From positions 248,001 through 312,000 of the forward strand of contig JADJYT010000002.1 in assembly GCA_016719635.1 (NCBI GenBank): DNA of 64,000 bases, written 5' to 3'. Numbering within the stretch: the stretch's first letter is position 1; every line of letters begins with the position of its first letter. The DNA comes from Sphingobacteriales bacterium. GTDB lineage: Bacteria; Bacteroidota; Bacteroidia; Chitinophagales; JADIYW01. A model generated the notes under the pieces. It made no database searches and was not told where the DNA came from. It saw only the letters and a program-made list of their open reading frames with translations. The translations under genes and the position numbers were made by a program. Positions 1 to 7,706 of the stretch are shown here, piece after piece.

Positions 1-252
1 GCTCAATCCGGATTAAATGCAGAGGATGAAATCATCGCGATAGACGGGTTCAGGGTATTTAAGGATTTTAAACAGATCTATGCCCACAAAAAGCCAAAAG
101 ATGTTATAGAAATGCTAATTTCGAGAAAGGGTGAACTAAAATTAATCGCAGTTTCGTTATCTTCAGATAACAGAAAGTTGTACAAACTGGAAGAACAAGA
201 AAACATTTTACCGCAACAGGCTGTTTTACTGAATAAATGGCTTAGTAAATAA
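1..252 (+). CDS. C-terminal fragment of a PDZ-domain peptidase (M61 glycyl aminopeptidase-like)
   Basis: The frame is open from the first base of the window and stops at TAA 250-252, so only the last 83 residues are present. They contain the PDZ-type segment SGLNAEDEIIAIDGFRV followed by a short basic tail ending in NKWLSK. This pattern (GL-A-DEI-AIDG-RV) is typical of the C-terminal PDZ domain of Bacteroidota M61 peptidases, which are periplasmic or secreted zinc aminopeptidases. The catalytic domain lies outside the window, so the M61 assignment is an inference from the PDZ segment alone; another PDZ protease such as a C-terminal processing protease is possible. Confidence 0.6.
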   Translation, partial: AQSGLNAEDEIIAIDGFRVFKDFKQIYAHKKPKDVIEMLISRKGELKLIAVSLSSDNRKLYKLEEQENILPQQAVLLNKWLSK

Positions 253-258
253 AAACCC

Positions 259-429
259 ATGAATAAACTGATGCTTTTTACACTCATCTCCGTTTTTCTG
301 CTGAGCAGCATAACTCTCTACGGAGAACCAAAGCGAGCTAAAAGATGTGCAAAGATGGTTCTGCTGCCAGGACAAAAGAAACCTATAAAATGCAGAAAGG
401 CACGAAATCTAAAGAATAATTATTTCTAG
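259..429 (+). CDS. Small secreted basic two-cysteine peptide
   Basis: A 56-residue reading frame begins 6 nt after the stop of the preceding peptidase gene, so it could be cotranscribed with it. The first ~22 residues form a hydrophobic signal peptide (MNKLMLFTLISVFLLSSITL). The rest is strongly basic (KRAKRCAKM, KKPIKCRKARNLKNN) with two cysteines. I do not recognise a family. Size, secretion signal and lysine/arginine content resemble the peptide at 625-801. It could be a real small secreted protein or a chance frame; no ribosome-binding site helps, since Bacteroidota often lack one. Confidence 0.35.
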   Translation: MNKLMLFTLISVFLLSSITLYGEPKRAKRCAKMVLLPGQKKPIKCRKARNLKNNYF

Positions 430-624
430 GTATCCTTTCCAAGGACTCCTTTACTGCTGTTTGTTAAATTTATTAAAAAAATCAATTTCCTAATCTATCA
501 GCATACTAAGTATTTCACTTTTACCGTTTATTTCAGTAATATTGAACTGCTGATTCTGTCAGTTTTCATTATTCCCTCTGAAGCATAGAAAATAACAACC
601 CTTTCAAACTTAATATTCTAAAGA

Positions 625-801
625 ATGAAAGGATTATTATTGTTATTACTGCTATGTGTCTTATTAGGTGCCTCTTTTACAGAGGCATCTGCCAGAAGCA
701 GGTGCTATAAACGAGCCGGAAGCAATATTTATATCAGCAAGAAATACAAGGGCCATAATTGTCCAAAACCACGAAAAGTAATCACTGCCGTTTATTTCTG
801 A
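625..801 (+). CDS. Small secreted basic two-cysteine peptide
   Basis: A frame of about 58 residues with a clear N-terminal hydrophobic leucine run, an AlaSerAla-type cleavage site, and a basic mature part with two cysteines (RSRCYKRAGSNIY..., GHNCPKPRKV). The stop (TGA 799-801) overlaps the 3' end of trpC on the other strand. The start position is uncertain by a couple of bases in my reading. The pattern 'signal peptide plus cationic Cys-Cys mature peptide' is shared with 259-429. No family recognised; a secreted structural or antimicrobial-like peptide is conceivable but not shown. Confidence 0.4.
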   Translation: MKGLLLLLLLCVLLGASFTEASARSRCYKRAGSNIYISKKYKGHNCPKPRKVITAVYF

Positions 802-1586
802 AATACTCTTAATTCATCTATAAAACCCGAACATGCTTTTTCCGGAGAGGTTGTTTTCATAAATGTTTCCCCTATAAGAAAACCCTGAAATCCGTTTTGA
901 CGAAACATCACCACATCCTGGGGTTTTGAGATACCGCTTTCCGCCACTTTCACAAAATCATTCCCCAGTTTTTCCGCCATACGGATAGATTGTTCAATGT
1001 CAACCTCAAAGGTTTTCAGATTCCGGTTATTGATACCCACCATATCCACAAGATGATTCACGTGATTCAGCTCACGTTCATCATGCAGTTCCAGCAACAC
1101 TTCCAAATCCAGGCTTTTTGCCAGCTCCGTATATTGTTTTACTTCGGCAGGAGTGAGAATCGATGCAATCAACAGCACCAAATCCGCACCCCAGCTTCTT
1201 GCCTCGACAAACTGGTATTCGTCTATCATAAAATCTTTGCGCAGCAATGGAATATTAACCACTTCGCGGGCTGCCATCAGGTCTTTCGGACAACCACCAA
1301 AAAAAAAGGTATCTGTCAAGACCGAACTGCCGGCCGCACCTGCTTGTTCATAACCTCTCACCACTTCGTCCGGAGCTGCGGAATCATTTATCACTCCTTT
1401 ACTTGGAGACTTCCGTTTAAACTCTGCAATTATGCCGCTGGAGTCCTTGTCCAGCAGTCTGTCTTTTAATGAAACCGTCTTTCTGGTGAAGAAACCCTGC
1501 TGCTCCAATTGCTTTAGCGATACTGCAACTTTCGCATCGGCCACCTCACTACGTTTATGTGCAACTATTTTATCTAAAATGGTCAT
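792..1586 (-). CDS. trpC: Indole-3-glycerol phosphate synthase
   Basis: TrpC closes the indole ring in tryptophan synthesis, converting carboxyphenylaminodeoxyribulose phosphate to indole-3-glycerol phosphate in the cytoplasm. The 264-residue protein has the expected TIM-barrel landmarks: the phosphate/substrate segment EFKRKSPSKG near residue 55, LLRKDFMIDEYQ near 115 with the catalytic Lys, VGINNRNLKTFEVD near 185, and VAESGI near 215. Length is normal for the monofunctional enzyme. It starts one base after the stop of trpD, so the two are translationally coupled. trpF, trpB and trpA are not in this window; the operon ends here against convergent small genes. Confidence 0.97.
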   Translation of the reverse strand: MTILDKIVAHKRSEVADAKVAVSLKQLEQQGFFTRKTVSLKDRLLDKDSSGIIAEFKRKSPSKGVINDSAAPDEVVRGYEQAGAAGSSVLTDTFFFGGCPKDLMAAREVVNIPLLRKDFMIDEYQFVEARSWGADLVLLIASILTPAEVKQYTELAKSLDLEVLLELHDERELNHVNHLVDMVGINNRNLKTFEVDIEQSIRMAEKLGNDFVKVAESGISKPQDVVMFRQNGFQGFLIGETFMKTTSPEKACSGFIDELRVFQK

Positions 1587-1587
1587 C

Positions 1588-2583
1588 TTATCCGTTTGAA
1601 AATGATTTTAACTGTTTGAATGTATTCAATGCCATTCCGCTATCCAGGCTTTCCTTTGCCTCAGCCACACCATGCAGGATATCCGTTTTTCTGAAGATGG
1701 AAATTGCCAGGCCGGCATTTGCCAGTACCACATTCGTCTGTTCCTGTGTTGCCTTTCCTTCCAGCACATTCATAAAAACAGCAGCATTGGACTCCATGGT
1801 ATCTCCGCCATGAATATAAAGCGGATGTATCTTTGAAAAACCGAATGCCTGCGGTGCCATCAGATAATGCATGCTTTTGGTATAGACACTGGTATCATTT
1901 GTCAGTGAAATCTCATCGTAACCGTCCAGTGAATGTATGACTGCGAAATTTACTTTCGTTGCAGACAACACATTTTTGTACAACTTCCCTACCGCTTCAT
2001 TATAAACGCCAATGATCTGTGTGGTCGGGTTGGCGGGATTCACTAAAGGTCCCAGTAGATTAAAAATGGTTTTGACCTGCAATTGCTTCCGTACAGGAGC
2101 AACATTTTTCATTGCCGGATGAAACAATGGTGCATGCAGAAAGGTGATATTTGCATGGCGCAGCTGTTCATTCAGCTCTTCCTGACTGGCGGCAAACTTT
2201 ACTCCCAGGTATTCTAAAATATTGGATGAACCGGAAACGGAAGAAACGCCATAATTGCCGTGCTTGGCCACTTTAAGACCGGCCCCGGCACACACGATAG
2301 ATGCCAACGTGGAAATATTAAACGTATCCTTTCCATCTCCTCCCGTACCGACAATATCCAGCAGTTTCTGTTTCCCGAAATCTAAGGGTGTCGCTAAATC
2401 CAGCATGGCCTGCCGAAAACCAATCAACTCTTCGGTAGACGGCATACGCATATTGTATACCGCCAGAAAAGCAGCCACCTGGGCATCATTCTGGTTGCCG
2501 GAAGCAATATCCTTTAACGCAATTGCCGCCTCGGATTTGGAGAGCATATTGCCTGCAAATAAATACTGCATCAACTTTTTCAT
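1588..2583 (-). CDS. trpD: Anthranilate phosphoribosyltransferase
   Basis: TrpD transfers the phosphoribosyl group of PRPP to anthranilate. The 331-residue protein shows the N-terminal helical region (LSKSEAAIALKDIASG) and the PRPP/Mg-binding signature GTGGDGKDTFNIST near residue 80, followed by AKHGN and the anthranilate-binding R/N segments around residues 140-165. Length matches the family (about 330-340). It is directly followed by trpC. It is separated from trpG by about 2.3 kb carrying a gene on the opposite strand, so trpD-trpC must have its own promoter or depend on a long transcript antisense to that gene; I see no perfect -33/-7 promoter in 2584-2777. Confidence 0.97.
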   Translation of the reverse strand: MKKLMQYLFAGNMLSKSEAAIALKDIASGNQNDAQVAAFLAVYNMRMPSTEELIGFRQAMLDLATPLDFGKQKLLDIVGTGGDGKDTFNISTLASIVCAGAGLKVAKHGNYGVSSVSGSSNILEYLGVKFAASQEELNEQLRHANITFLHAPLFHPAMKNVAPVRKQLQVKTIFNLLGPLVNPANPTTQIIGVYNEAVGKLYKNVLSATKVNFAVIHSLDGYDEISLTNDTSVYTKSMHYLMAPQAFGFSKIHPLYIHGGDTMESNAAVFMNVLEGKATQEQTNVVLANAGLAISIFRKTDILHGVAEAKESLDSGMALNTFKQLKSFSNG

Positions 2584-2777
2584 TTACCAAAATACAATAT
2601 AAAAGCCAATAAATAATGCTGTAAATGTTATCTGATTGTTTTGGATGATAACACTAAATGGCAAGGGATTTTGTATATTTAAATTAGATTACCGGAATGA
2701 AAACACTGGTATTCTGATTATTTTTTAAAAACAGTACCATACCCCCGGAACACCATTCTTTCCATATAAAAACAAGC

Positions 2778-4886
2778 ATGCGCTCAAAAAGTATTATCTG
2801 TCTGCTCTTATGCCTGAGCCATTACTGTTCTTTTGGTCAGTACGGCAGCTTATTTGACCTGAATACATTTGCCATGTTCTGCAACAATACTCCGATAGAT
2901 TTCGATATTTCTTCCAGCATATCAGGGGATGAGTCGAAAATTACACTGGGTCAGACACATTACAACCCCTGGGAAATATCGAATCACCACAAATTCGGCG
3001 ATCAGGTAACTGCCGTCTTTTTAGGAATTCTTTTGAGAATTAATCCGGAACATTCCGAGCGCATTTTCATGTCAAAAATGAACAGGAGCAATGATATCAT
3101 TAGAAATGAATCCTATACTATCCGACATATTGTTAGTCATGGAACCGATACATTGTTTACCATTTATCTGCATTTTGAAAATCCCGCATTTTCATTTGAC
3201 CAGACCGTTTATTACAATATAATCTATCCGGATGGAACAACTGATGTTCCCATGCCGGGAATAAGATTGGCTGACAATACGGGGAATAAGCCACAAGAAG
3301 CTACAAGAATCATCAGAAATAACCAAACAGACTATAAACTTGTTTTTGGCACTTATGATTTACAGAATGACATAACCGATAATGTTCTATTTTCACTCAG
3401 TGAGGTACAGCCCGGCAGCAAATACACTATCACACCGGATCCTTCAGATACGCTGAATCCAAACATTATCAATATGTGGACATATAACCCCGGATTTCTG
3501 AAACCCGTGGGATTTAATGACAACGAAGAAGATGAGAGGGTGCCGGTCTTTCATCTCGGAATCCCCGACAATATGGATGTCATCGTTTTTCAGGAATTTT
3601 TTGAACGGGACTTAAACATCAGGTTAATGGACAGTTTAAGACATCGCTACAGGTTCCAAAGCACTAACAGGCACAACGAACCCAATACCCCTGTCGTTGG
3701 TAAAGATGGAGGGGTAAGGGTAGTCAGCAAGTTCCCGATTTTAGAAGAAAGGGATATTTCATTTTTAGAAAACGGCTGTACCAATCCGGATTTCATTTCA
3801 GGCTCTGCCAACAAAGGCGTTAAATATGTTAAGATCAATAAGCTGGGACAGATCATTCATGTTTTTGGGACGCATACCGGCGTTCAGCCCTGTGATTTTT
3901 ATGTCATGTCAAGCTTTATTAAAACCTTCTCACTCCCGAAAGAAGATGTCATAATATTTGCAGGGGATTTTAACGTAACCTTAGATCAGTTCACCGATGA
4001 TACTTATAATGTATACCAGGATGTGATAGACACCTTACAGGCTATAGAAGCAACCTACCAGACATTAACATGGGATAGTCCCTACAGGGGGACTTACTGG
4101 GGCTATAACCATTGGGACTCGGAAGGCAGTGAAAACAACAGAAATTTCATCGATTATATTCTGACTTCTAAAAACGGAAAGATACCGTTGAAAAACAACA
4201 ACTATACGCAAGTTGCCCGTATAAATTCAACTGACAGGAAGTTTTGGGGTGTTTTTGATTTAGGTGATCACAATCCTGTATATGGCAGGATTGAGTTGCC
4301 ATACCTTACCGTTCATACATCAGATACGGTCGTATGTACCGGGAATTCGGTTCTGTTAACGGCAAGTACCAATATCCCGAACCCCGTTTTTAATTGGTAT
4401 AAAAGTGATGCTCTTATTTACAGTACCCCTGATTCAACATTTGTGACAAGCAATGCTGCCGATCCGATCACGCATTATATCTGTAAAGTCCAATATTCGT
4501 ATATGCCGGATACCAACATCAATAAGATACCTGTCTTTGATTCGATTCAAAAGAAATATATTTTCAGGGGTAGCTTTGAATCCATTATACAGGATTCCGT
4601 TATGGTCAGAAACTGTAGTGTCTCTGCCGCTCCATCCACGATGACTCCCATTTTTAGGATATTTCCAAACCCGGCATCAGACTATTTAACTATAGAGGGA
4701 GCATTATCCGAAAACATATCCATACTGCTTTACGACAATTTGGGAAGACTGCTATTCCGGCAGAATAAGCTTACCAATAATGTCTTAAACGTTTCTGGCA
4801 TGGCGAGCGGAACTTACCAGTTGATTATCACCAAAAAAGATACCGTAGTCTTTCAGGATAAAATAAATATTAAAAGGATGCGGTAA
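2778..4886 (+). CDS. Secreted endonuclease/exonuclease/phosphatase-fold (sphingomyelinase-like) protein with T9SS sorting domain
   Basis: A 702-residue exported protein. The N-terminus is a signal peptide (IICLLLCLSHYCSFGQ). From about residue 240 to 510 it has the DNase I / neutral sphingomyelinase fold motifs: VIVFQEFFE (metal-binding Glu), GDFNV (Asp and Asn), DYILTS, and the terminal LGDHNPVYGRI with the catalytic His of the SDH-type motif. A short Ig-like segment follows (VCTGNSVLLTAST). The last ~80 residues, FRIFPNPASDYLTI to VVFQDKINIK, form a type A T9SS C-terminal sorting domain, so it is delivered to the cell surface or medium. Substrate (phospholipid, nucleic acid or phosphate ester) cannot be decided. 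It lies between trpD and trpG on the opposite strand, breaking the trp operon. Confidence 0.82.
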   Translation: MRSKSIICLLLCLSHYCSFGQYGSLFDLNTFAMFCNNTPIDFDISSSISGDESKITLGQTHYNPWEISNHHKFGDQVTAVFLGILLRINPEHSERIFMSKMNRSNDIIRNESYTIRHIVSHGTDTLFTIYLHFENPAFSFDQTVYYNIIYPDGTTDVPMPGIRLADNTGNKPQEATRIIRNNQTDYKLVFGTYDLQNDITDNVLFSLSEVQPGSKYTITPDPSDTLNPNIINMWTYNPGFLKPVGFNDNEEDERVPVFHLGIPDNMDVIVFQEFFERDLNIRLMDSLRHRYRFQSTNRHNEPNTPVVGKDGGVRVVSKFPILEERDISFLENGCTNPDFISGSANKGVKYVKINKLGQIIHVFGTHTGVQPCDFYVMSSFIKTFSLPKEDVIIFAGDFNVTLDQFTDDTYNVYQDVIDTLQAIEATYQTLTWDSPYRGTYWGYNHWDSEGSENNRNFIDYILTSKNGKIPLKNNNYTQVARINSTDRKFWGVFDLGDHNPVYGRIELPYLTVHTSDTVVCTGNSVLLTASTNIPNPVFNWYKSDALIYSTPDSTFVTSNAADPITHYICKVQYSYMPDTNINKIPVFDSIQKKYIFRGSFESIIQDSVMVRNCSVSAAPSTMTPIFRIFPNPASDYLTIEGALSENISILLYDNLGRLLFRQNKLTNNVLNVSGMASGTYQLIITKKDTVVFQDKINIKRMR

Positions 4887-4903
4887 CTACAGGCAGCTCA
4901 GCA

Positions 4904-5548
4904 TCAGCATTTAAACAACCAGTTTTCAATCATCTTCATACCTTGCGGGGTCATCACACTTTCCGGGTGAAACTGCACACCGCGCAGATTATACGTTTCA
5001 TGCTGAATGGCCTGTACAATATCATCATCATCCACCGCCGTTACCATTAACGGTGATGAAACATTCCTAATCGCCCAGGAGTGATAGCGTCCGCTTTGAA
5101 ATTCCCTGTCAACACCGTCAAATAAGATATCTTCTTTAATCACTCTGGTATTTCTGGATTTCCCATGTATGACATTTCCCACATTATACAATTCTGCTCC
5201 AAAAACCTGGCCTATAGCCTGATGCCCCAGACATACGCCTAGAATAGATTTTGATGAGGCATACTCTTTTATCAGTTCTAATAATATCCCTGCTTCTTCA
5301 GGAATTCCCGGACCCGGTGAAAGAATTATTTTTTCATACCGCTTCACCTCTTCCAGCGTAATTTTATCATTGCGGAAGACATCGCATTTTACATGAAAGG
5401 ACTCCGCATAATGCACCAGATTGTAGGTGAATGAATCGTAATTATCTAATACTAGTATGTTACCCCTAACCCCTAAAGGGGAACTATTACCTCCTACCCC
5501 TAAAGGGGAGTTATTATTTGTGAGATTTTGTGGTTTTTTATTTTTCAT
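4904..5548 (-). CDS. trpG: Anthranilate synthase component II (glutamine amidotransferase), with repeat-encoded N-terminal extension
   Basis: TrpG supplies ammonia from glutamine to TrpE. The class I glutamine amidotransferase core begins at ILVLDNYDSFTYNL (residue ~31) and contains the nucleophile in GVCLGHQAIG and the His/Glu pair in QFHPESVM. The 30 residues before it are abnormal: they read NNNSPLGVGGNSSPLGVRGN and are the translation of two CCCCTAAAGGGG hairpin repeats. The usual start just before NILVLDNYD is missing (the codon there is AAC, with no ATG), so translation must begin upstream and run through the repeats. The ATG lies inside the end of the DUF559 gene (11-nt overlap), implying coupling. 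Start chosen: the only ATG upstream in frame. Confidence 0.95.
   Translation of the reverse strand: MKNKKPQNLTNNNSPLGVGGNSSPLGVRGNILVLDNYDSFTYNLVHYAESFHVKCDVFRNDKITLEEVKRYEKIILSPGPGIPEEAGILLELIKEYASSKSILGVCLGHQAIGQVFGAELYNVGNVIHGKSRNTRVIKEDILFDGVDREFQSGRYHSWAIRNVSSPLMVTAVDDDDIVQAIQHETYNLRGVQFHPESVMTPQGMKMIENWLFKC
5462..5513. repeat. CCCCTAAAGGGG hairpin repeat, two copies inside trpG
   Basis: Two head-to-tail copies (about 5462-5483 and 5490-5513) of a unit with the core CCCCTAAAGGGG preceded by ACCCCTA. Each core can fold into a 4-bp hairpin. On the trpG strand they are read in frame as SPLGVGG and SPLGVRG. The same unit recurs six more times up to 7592 and nowhere else that I noticed in the window. 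Confidence 0.85.
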
Positions 5549-5999
5549 TATTAAATCCTATTATACTGTCAATTTCATTTAAAACGTTTTCTATTTCAAA
5601 TAATATTTGTTGGTTTGGAAATCTTATTTCTTGTAATCCAATTTCTGCAAAATATTCTGTTCTTTCTTTATCTCTTATAATCTGTTCTTTAGTATTATGA
5701 TATTCGCCGTCAATTTCAATTATTAATTTGGCTTTATGGCAATAAAAATCAGCAATATAATTTGATATTGGATGTTGCCGGCGAAATTTAAATCCTTTTA
5801 ATTTATAATCTTTTAAAATGTTCCATAATATTAATTCCGTTTCTGTTTGCTTATTCCGCAACTCTTTTGCATTTTCAAAAATAAGATTTGATGCACCGTA
5901 AAACATACCCCTAACCCCTGAAGAGGAACTATTACCCCTAACCCCTAAAGGGGAACTTGTTTGTGCAATACCATTTGTTTCTACTGTTTTATTTTTCAT
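5538..5999 (-). CDS. DUF559 protein (Vsr-like/restriction endonuclease-fold) inserted between trpE and trpG
   Basis: A 153-residue protein whose residues ~32-145 match the DUF559 family: AKELRNKQTETELILWNIL, then FKFRRQHPISNYIADFYC, then AKLIIEIDGEYH, and a final RFPNQQILF. DUF559 has the fold of very-short-patch repair and type II restriction nucleases; the D in ADFYC and E/D in IEIDGEYH are the probable metal-binding residues. Its function is not known in general. Residues 14-31 (SSPLGVRGNSSSSGVRG) are translated hairpin repeats identical in type to those in trpG and trpE. It starts 64 nt after trpE and overlaps trpG, although tryptophan synthesis has no use for a nuclease fold. Base composition is more AT-rich than trpC/trpD, consistent with later insertion. 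Confidence 0.85.
   Translation of the reverse strand: MKNKTVETNGIAQTSSPLGVRGNSSSSGVRGMFYGASNLIFENAKELRNKQTETELILWNILKDYKLKGFKFRRQHPISNYIADFYCHKAKLIIEIDGEYHNTKEQIIRDKERTEYFAEIGLQEIRFPNQQILFEIENVLNEIDSIIGFNNEK
5907..5956. repeat. CCCCTAAAGGGG hairpin repeat, two copies inside the DUF559 gene
   Basis: Copies at about 5907-5930 (core degenerated to CCCCTGAAGAGG) and 5934-5956 (perfect CCCCTAAAGGGG). Both are preceded by ACCCCTA and lie in the same orientation as the trpG copies. They encode SSPLGVRG and SSSSGVRG near the start of the DUF559 protein. Confidence 0.82.
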
Positions 6000-6040
6000 T
6001 CTTATTTTACTGCTTTCTCATTATTTATCACTGTCCCAAA

Positions 6041-6066
6041 GTACCCTTTAGGGGATTTAGGGGTTA
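6041..6066. repeat. Hairpin repeat at the trpE stop codon, inverted orientation
   Basis: Core CCCTTTAGGGG with the tail ATTTAGGGGTTA, i.e. the same unit as at 5462-5513 but reversed. The trpE stop codon TAA coincides with the outer end of the repeat, so the element abuts or supplies the end of trpE. Confidence 0.75.
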
Positions 6067-7518
6067 AAGTGTATTTGCCAATTCTATTGCTTTAATTAAT
6101 GCTGCTAATTTATTTTCTACTTCCTGCAATTCACTTTCCGGAACTGAATCAGCAACCACGCCGGCTCCAGCCTGAAATGTAAGTGTATTGTCTTTACTTA
6201 AAAAACTTCTTATCATTATCGCATGATTAAAATCGCCGTTAAAATTTAAATGACCGATACAGCCGCCATAAAACCCACGGCTTGTAGTTTCATATTTATC
6301 GATTAACTGCATGGCTTTATATTTTGGCGCACCGCTTAAAGTTCCCGCCGGAAAAGTATCGCCTATTATTTTTATTTTATCAGCCATATCTTCAATTTCA
6401 GCTGTAACTTTTGAAACCAGATGAATGACATGCGAATAATACTGCACTTCGCGATAGACTTCTACCTTAGTATTTTTTCCTCCACGTGATAAATCATTAC
6501 GTGCCAAATCTACCAGCATGATATGTTCCGCATTTTCTTTAGGGTCGTCTGATAGTTTTTGTGCGAGTGCTGCATCTTTTGCATCGTCGCCTGTTCTTCT
6601 GAACGTGCCGGCAATCGGATGAATGGTTACTTTATTATTTTTAACAATCAATTGCGATTCCGGCGAAGAACCCATTAAGCGAAAGTTTTCCAAATCGAAA
6701 TAAAAACAATATGGTGATGGATTTACAGAACGTAACGCACGATAGACATTAAAATCATCGCCGCGATATTTTTGCTGGAATTGTCGTGATAATACAATCT
6801 GAAAAACATCGCCGCGATAACAGGATTGTTTGCCATTGCTCACCATTTCTATATATTCTGCGTCCGCTAAATTTGATCTTTTCTCATTTTCGGCAGAAAA
6901 ATCATCGAGTTGTAATGGTTTAAATTTTATGATACTTTCAATTTCATCTAAGGTTGTCTTATCGTTTTCAAATCCTTCCACTTCATTTTTTATGATGAAT
7001 AATTCGTGGTTAAAATGATTAAAGGCAATGATGTACTGATAACAAAAATATTGCGCAATTGGAATTTCAGGTTTTGGTTTATCAAGTTGTATATCTTCAA
7101 AATATTGAACTACATCGTATGTCATGTAACCGAAAAGTCCATTCGTGATAATTGGTAATTGCAGAGTTGAAGAATTAGAGAATTGTTGAATGAAATTATT
7201 TATTAAATCGGTTAGTTTGTTTTCTTTTAGATTAATTTCTGTTTTTGTTTTATCAGGATAGTTCGCGATGAAGTTTCCATCTTCTACTTTGAAACCTGCT
7301 ATTGGCTGAAAACAGATATAGGAAAAATTGTGTTCGTCGCCATGATAATCGGAACTCTCCAATAAAATACAGTTTTTAAATTTTGCACGTAAGCGCAGGT
7401 ATATGCTTACCGGCGTGAGCATATCGGAAATTATTTTTTTATGGGTTGTATGGAAAGTATAACCCCTAACCCCTAAACCCCCGCCCCCTAAAGGGGAGTT
7501 ATTGTCTGCTATTTTCAT
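6064..7518 (-). CDS. trpE: Anthranilate synthase component I
   Basis: TrpE converts chorismate to anthranilate using ammonia from TrpG. The 484-residue protein carries the feedback-site region LLESSDYHG (residues ~53-61) and the chorismate-binding core: GDVFQIVLSRQF, PSPYCFYFDLENF, MGSSPESQL, HPIAGTFRRT, ENAEHIMLVDLARND, TFPAGTLSGAPKYKAM and the closing FQAGAGVVADSVPESE. All expected catalytic segments are present. Residues 6-19 (NNSPLGGGGLGVRG) are translated hairpin repeats inserted just before the conserved YTFHTTHKKI start of the family. The gene follows the trpL leader and its attenuator, so it should be controlled by Trp-tRNA availability. Confidence 0.97.
   Translation of the reverse strand: MKIADNNSPLGGGGLGVRGYTFHTTHKKIISDMLTPVSIYLRLRAKFKNCILLESSDYHGDEHNFSYICFQPIAGFKVEDGNFIANYPDKTKTEINLKENKLTDLINNFIQQFSNSSTLQLPIITNGLFGYMTYDVVQYFEDIQLDKPKPEIPIAQYFCYQYIIAFNHFNHELFIIKNEVEGFENDKTTLDEIESIIKFKPLQLDDFSAENEKRSNLADAEYIEMVSNGKQSCYRGDVFQIVLSRQFQQKYRGDDFNVYRALRSVNPSPYCFYFDLENFRLMGSSPESQLIVKNNKVTIHPIAGTFRRTGDDAKDAALAQKLSDDPKENAEHIMLVDLARNDLSRGGKNTKVEVYREVQYYSHVIHLVSKVTAEIEDMADKIKIIGDTFPAGTLSGAPKYKAMQLIDKYETTSRGFYGGCIGHLNFNGDFNHAIMIRSFLSKDNTLTFQAGAGVVADSVPESELQEVENKLAALIKAIELANTL
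7460..7502. repeat. Compound hairpin repeat in the 5' end of trpE
   Basis: Sequence ACCCCTAACCCCTAA followed by CCCCCGCCCCCTAAAGGGG; it looks like two overlapping or rearranged copies of the CCCCTAAAGGGG unit. It is translated in frame as NSPLGGGGLGVRG near the TrpE N-terminus. Confidence 0.8.
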
Positions 7519-7533
7519 TCTTTATCTTTTTTT

Positions 7534-7592
7534 TACCCCCACCCCTAAAGGGGGGTAACTGTCTGCAAGTCCCCTTTAGGGGATTTAGGGGT
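7534..7592. repeat. Two hairpin repeats in opposite orientation in the trp leader
   Basis: One copy at about 7534-7560 (ACCCCTAAAGGGGGG) and one at 7570-7592 (CCCCTTTAGGGGATTTAGGGG) face each other. They sit between the trp attenuator terminator and the trpE start codon. The two cores can pair with each other over about 12 bp, so the trpE leader RNA may fold into a long hairpin close to the start codon. Confidence 0.82.
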
Positions 7593-7594
7593 AT

Positions 7595-7622
7595 AAAAAA
7601 AGCCCGCTTTTTACGGCGAGCT
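7595..7622 (-). terminator. trp attenuator (intrinsic terminator)
   Basis: On the minus strand AGCTCGC and GCGGGCT form a 7-bp stem (one G-U pair) around an 8-nt loop, followed by TTTTTT. The G-U pair is only good on the minus strand, matching the direction of trpE. It lies 36 nt after the stop of the three-tryptophan leader peptide. Upstream segments ACGGC (7663-7667, codons 12-14 of trpL) and GGCG (7655-7658) can each pair with the 5' arm region (7613-7618), giving the expected antiterminator. Confidence 0.85.
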
Positions 7623-7657
7623 AATATAATACATTTGGTTATAGAATCAGTGCACGC

Positions 7658-7702
7658 CTATTGCCGTTTACCATTCCACCACCAAAATTTGTTAATTGCC
7701 AT
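7658..7702 (-). CDS. trpL: trp operon leader peptide
   Basis: A 14-residue peptide MAINKFWWWNGKRQ with three consecutive Trp codons (TGG TGG TGG), upstream of trpE and followed by an intrinsic terminator. This is the classical arrangement for ribosome-mediated attenuation: stalling at the Trp codons leaves codons 12-14 (ACGGC) free to pair with the 5' side of the terminator stem and permits transcription of trpE. A Bacteroidota -7 box ends 4 nt before the ATG, so the message is probably leaderless. The only doubt is that the peptide is too short for independent statistical support; the context makes it convincing. Confidence 0.9.
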   Translation of the reverse strand: MAINKFWWWNGKRQ

Positions 7703-7706
7703 ACTG

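Noticed and set aside
990..1469. A 159-residue plus-strand frame opposite trpC
   Set aside because: It is the antisense shadow of the well-supported trpC and has no recognisable domain.
5462..7592. The CCCCTAACCCCTAA runs as telomere-like or G-quadruplex DNA
   Set aside because: Each unit has only two to three G-runs and its dominant feature is the CCCCTAAAGGGG hairpin; nothing suggests a replicon end.
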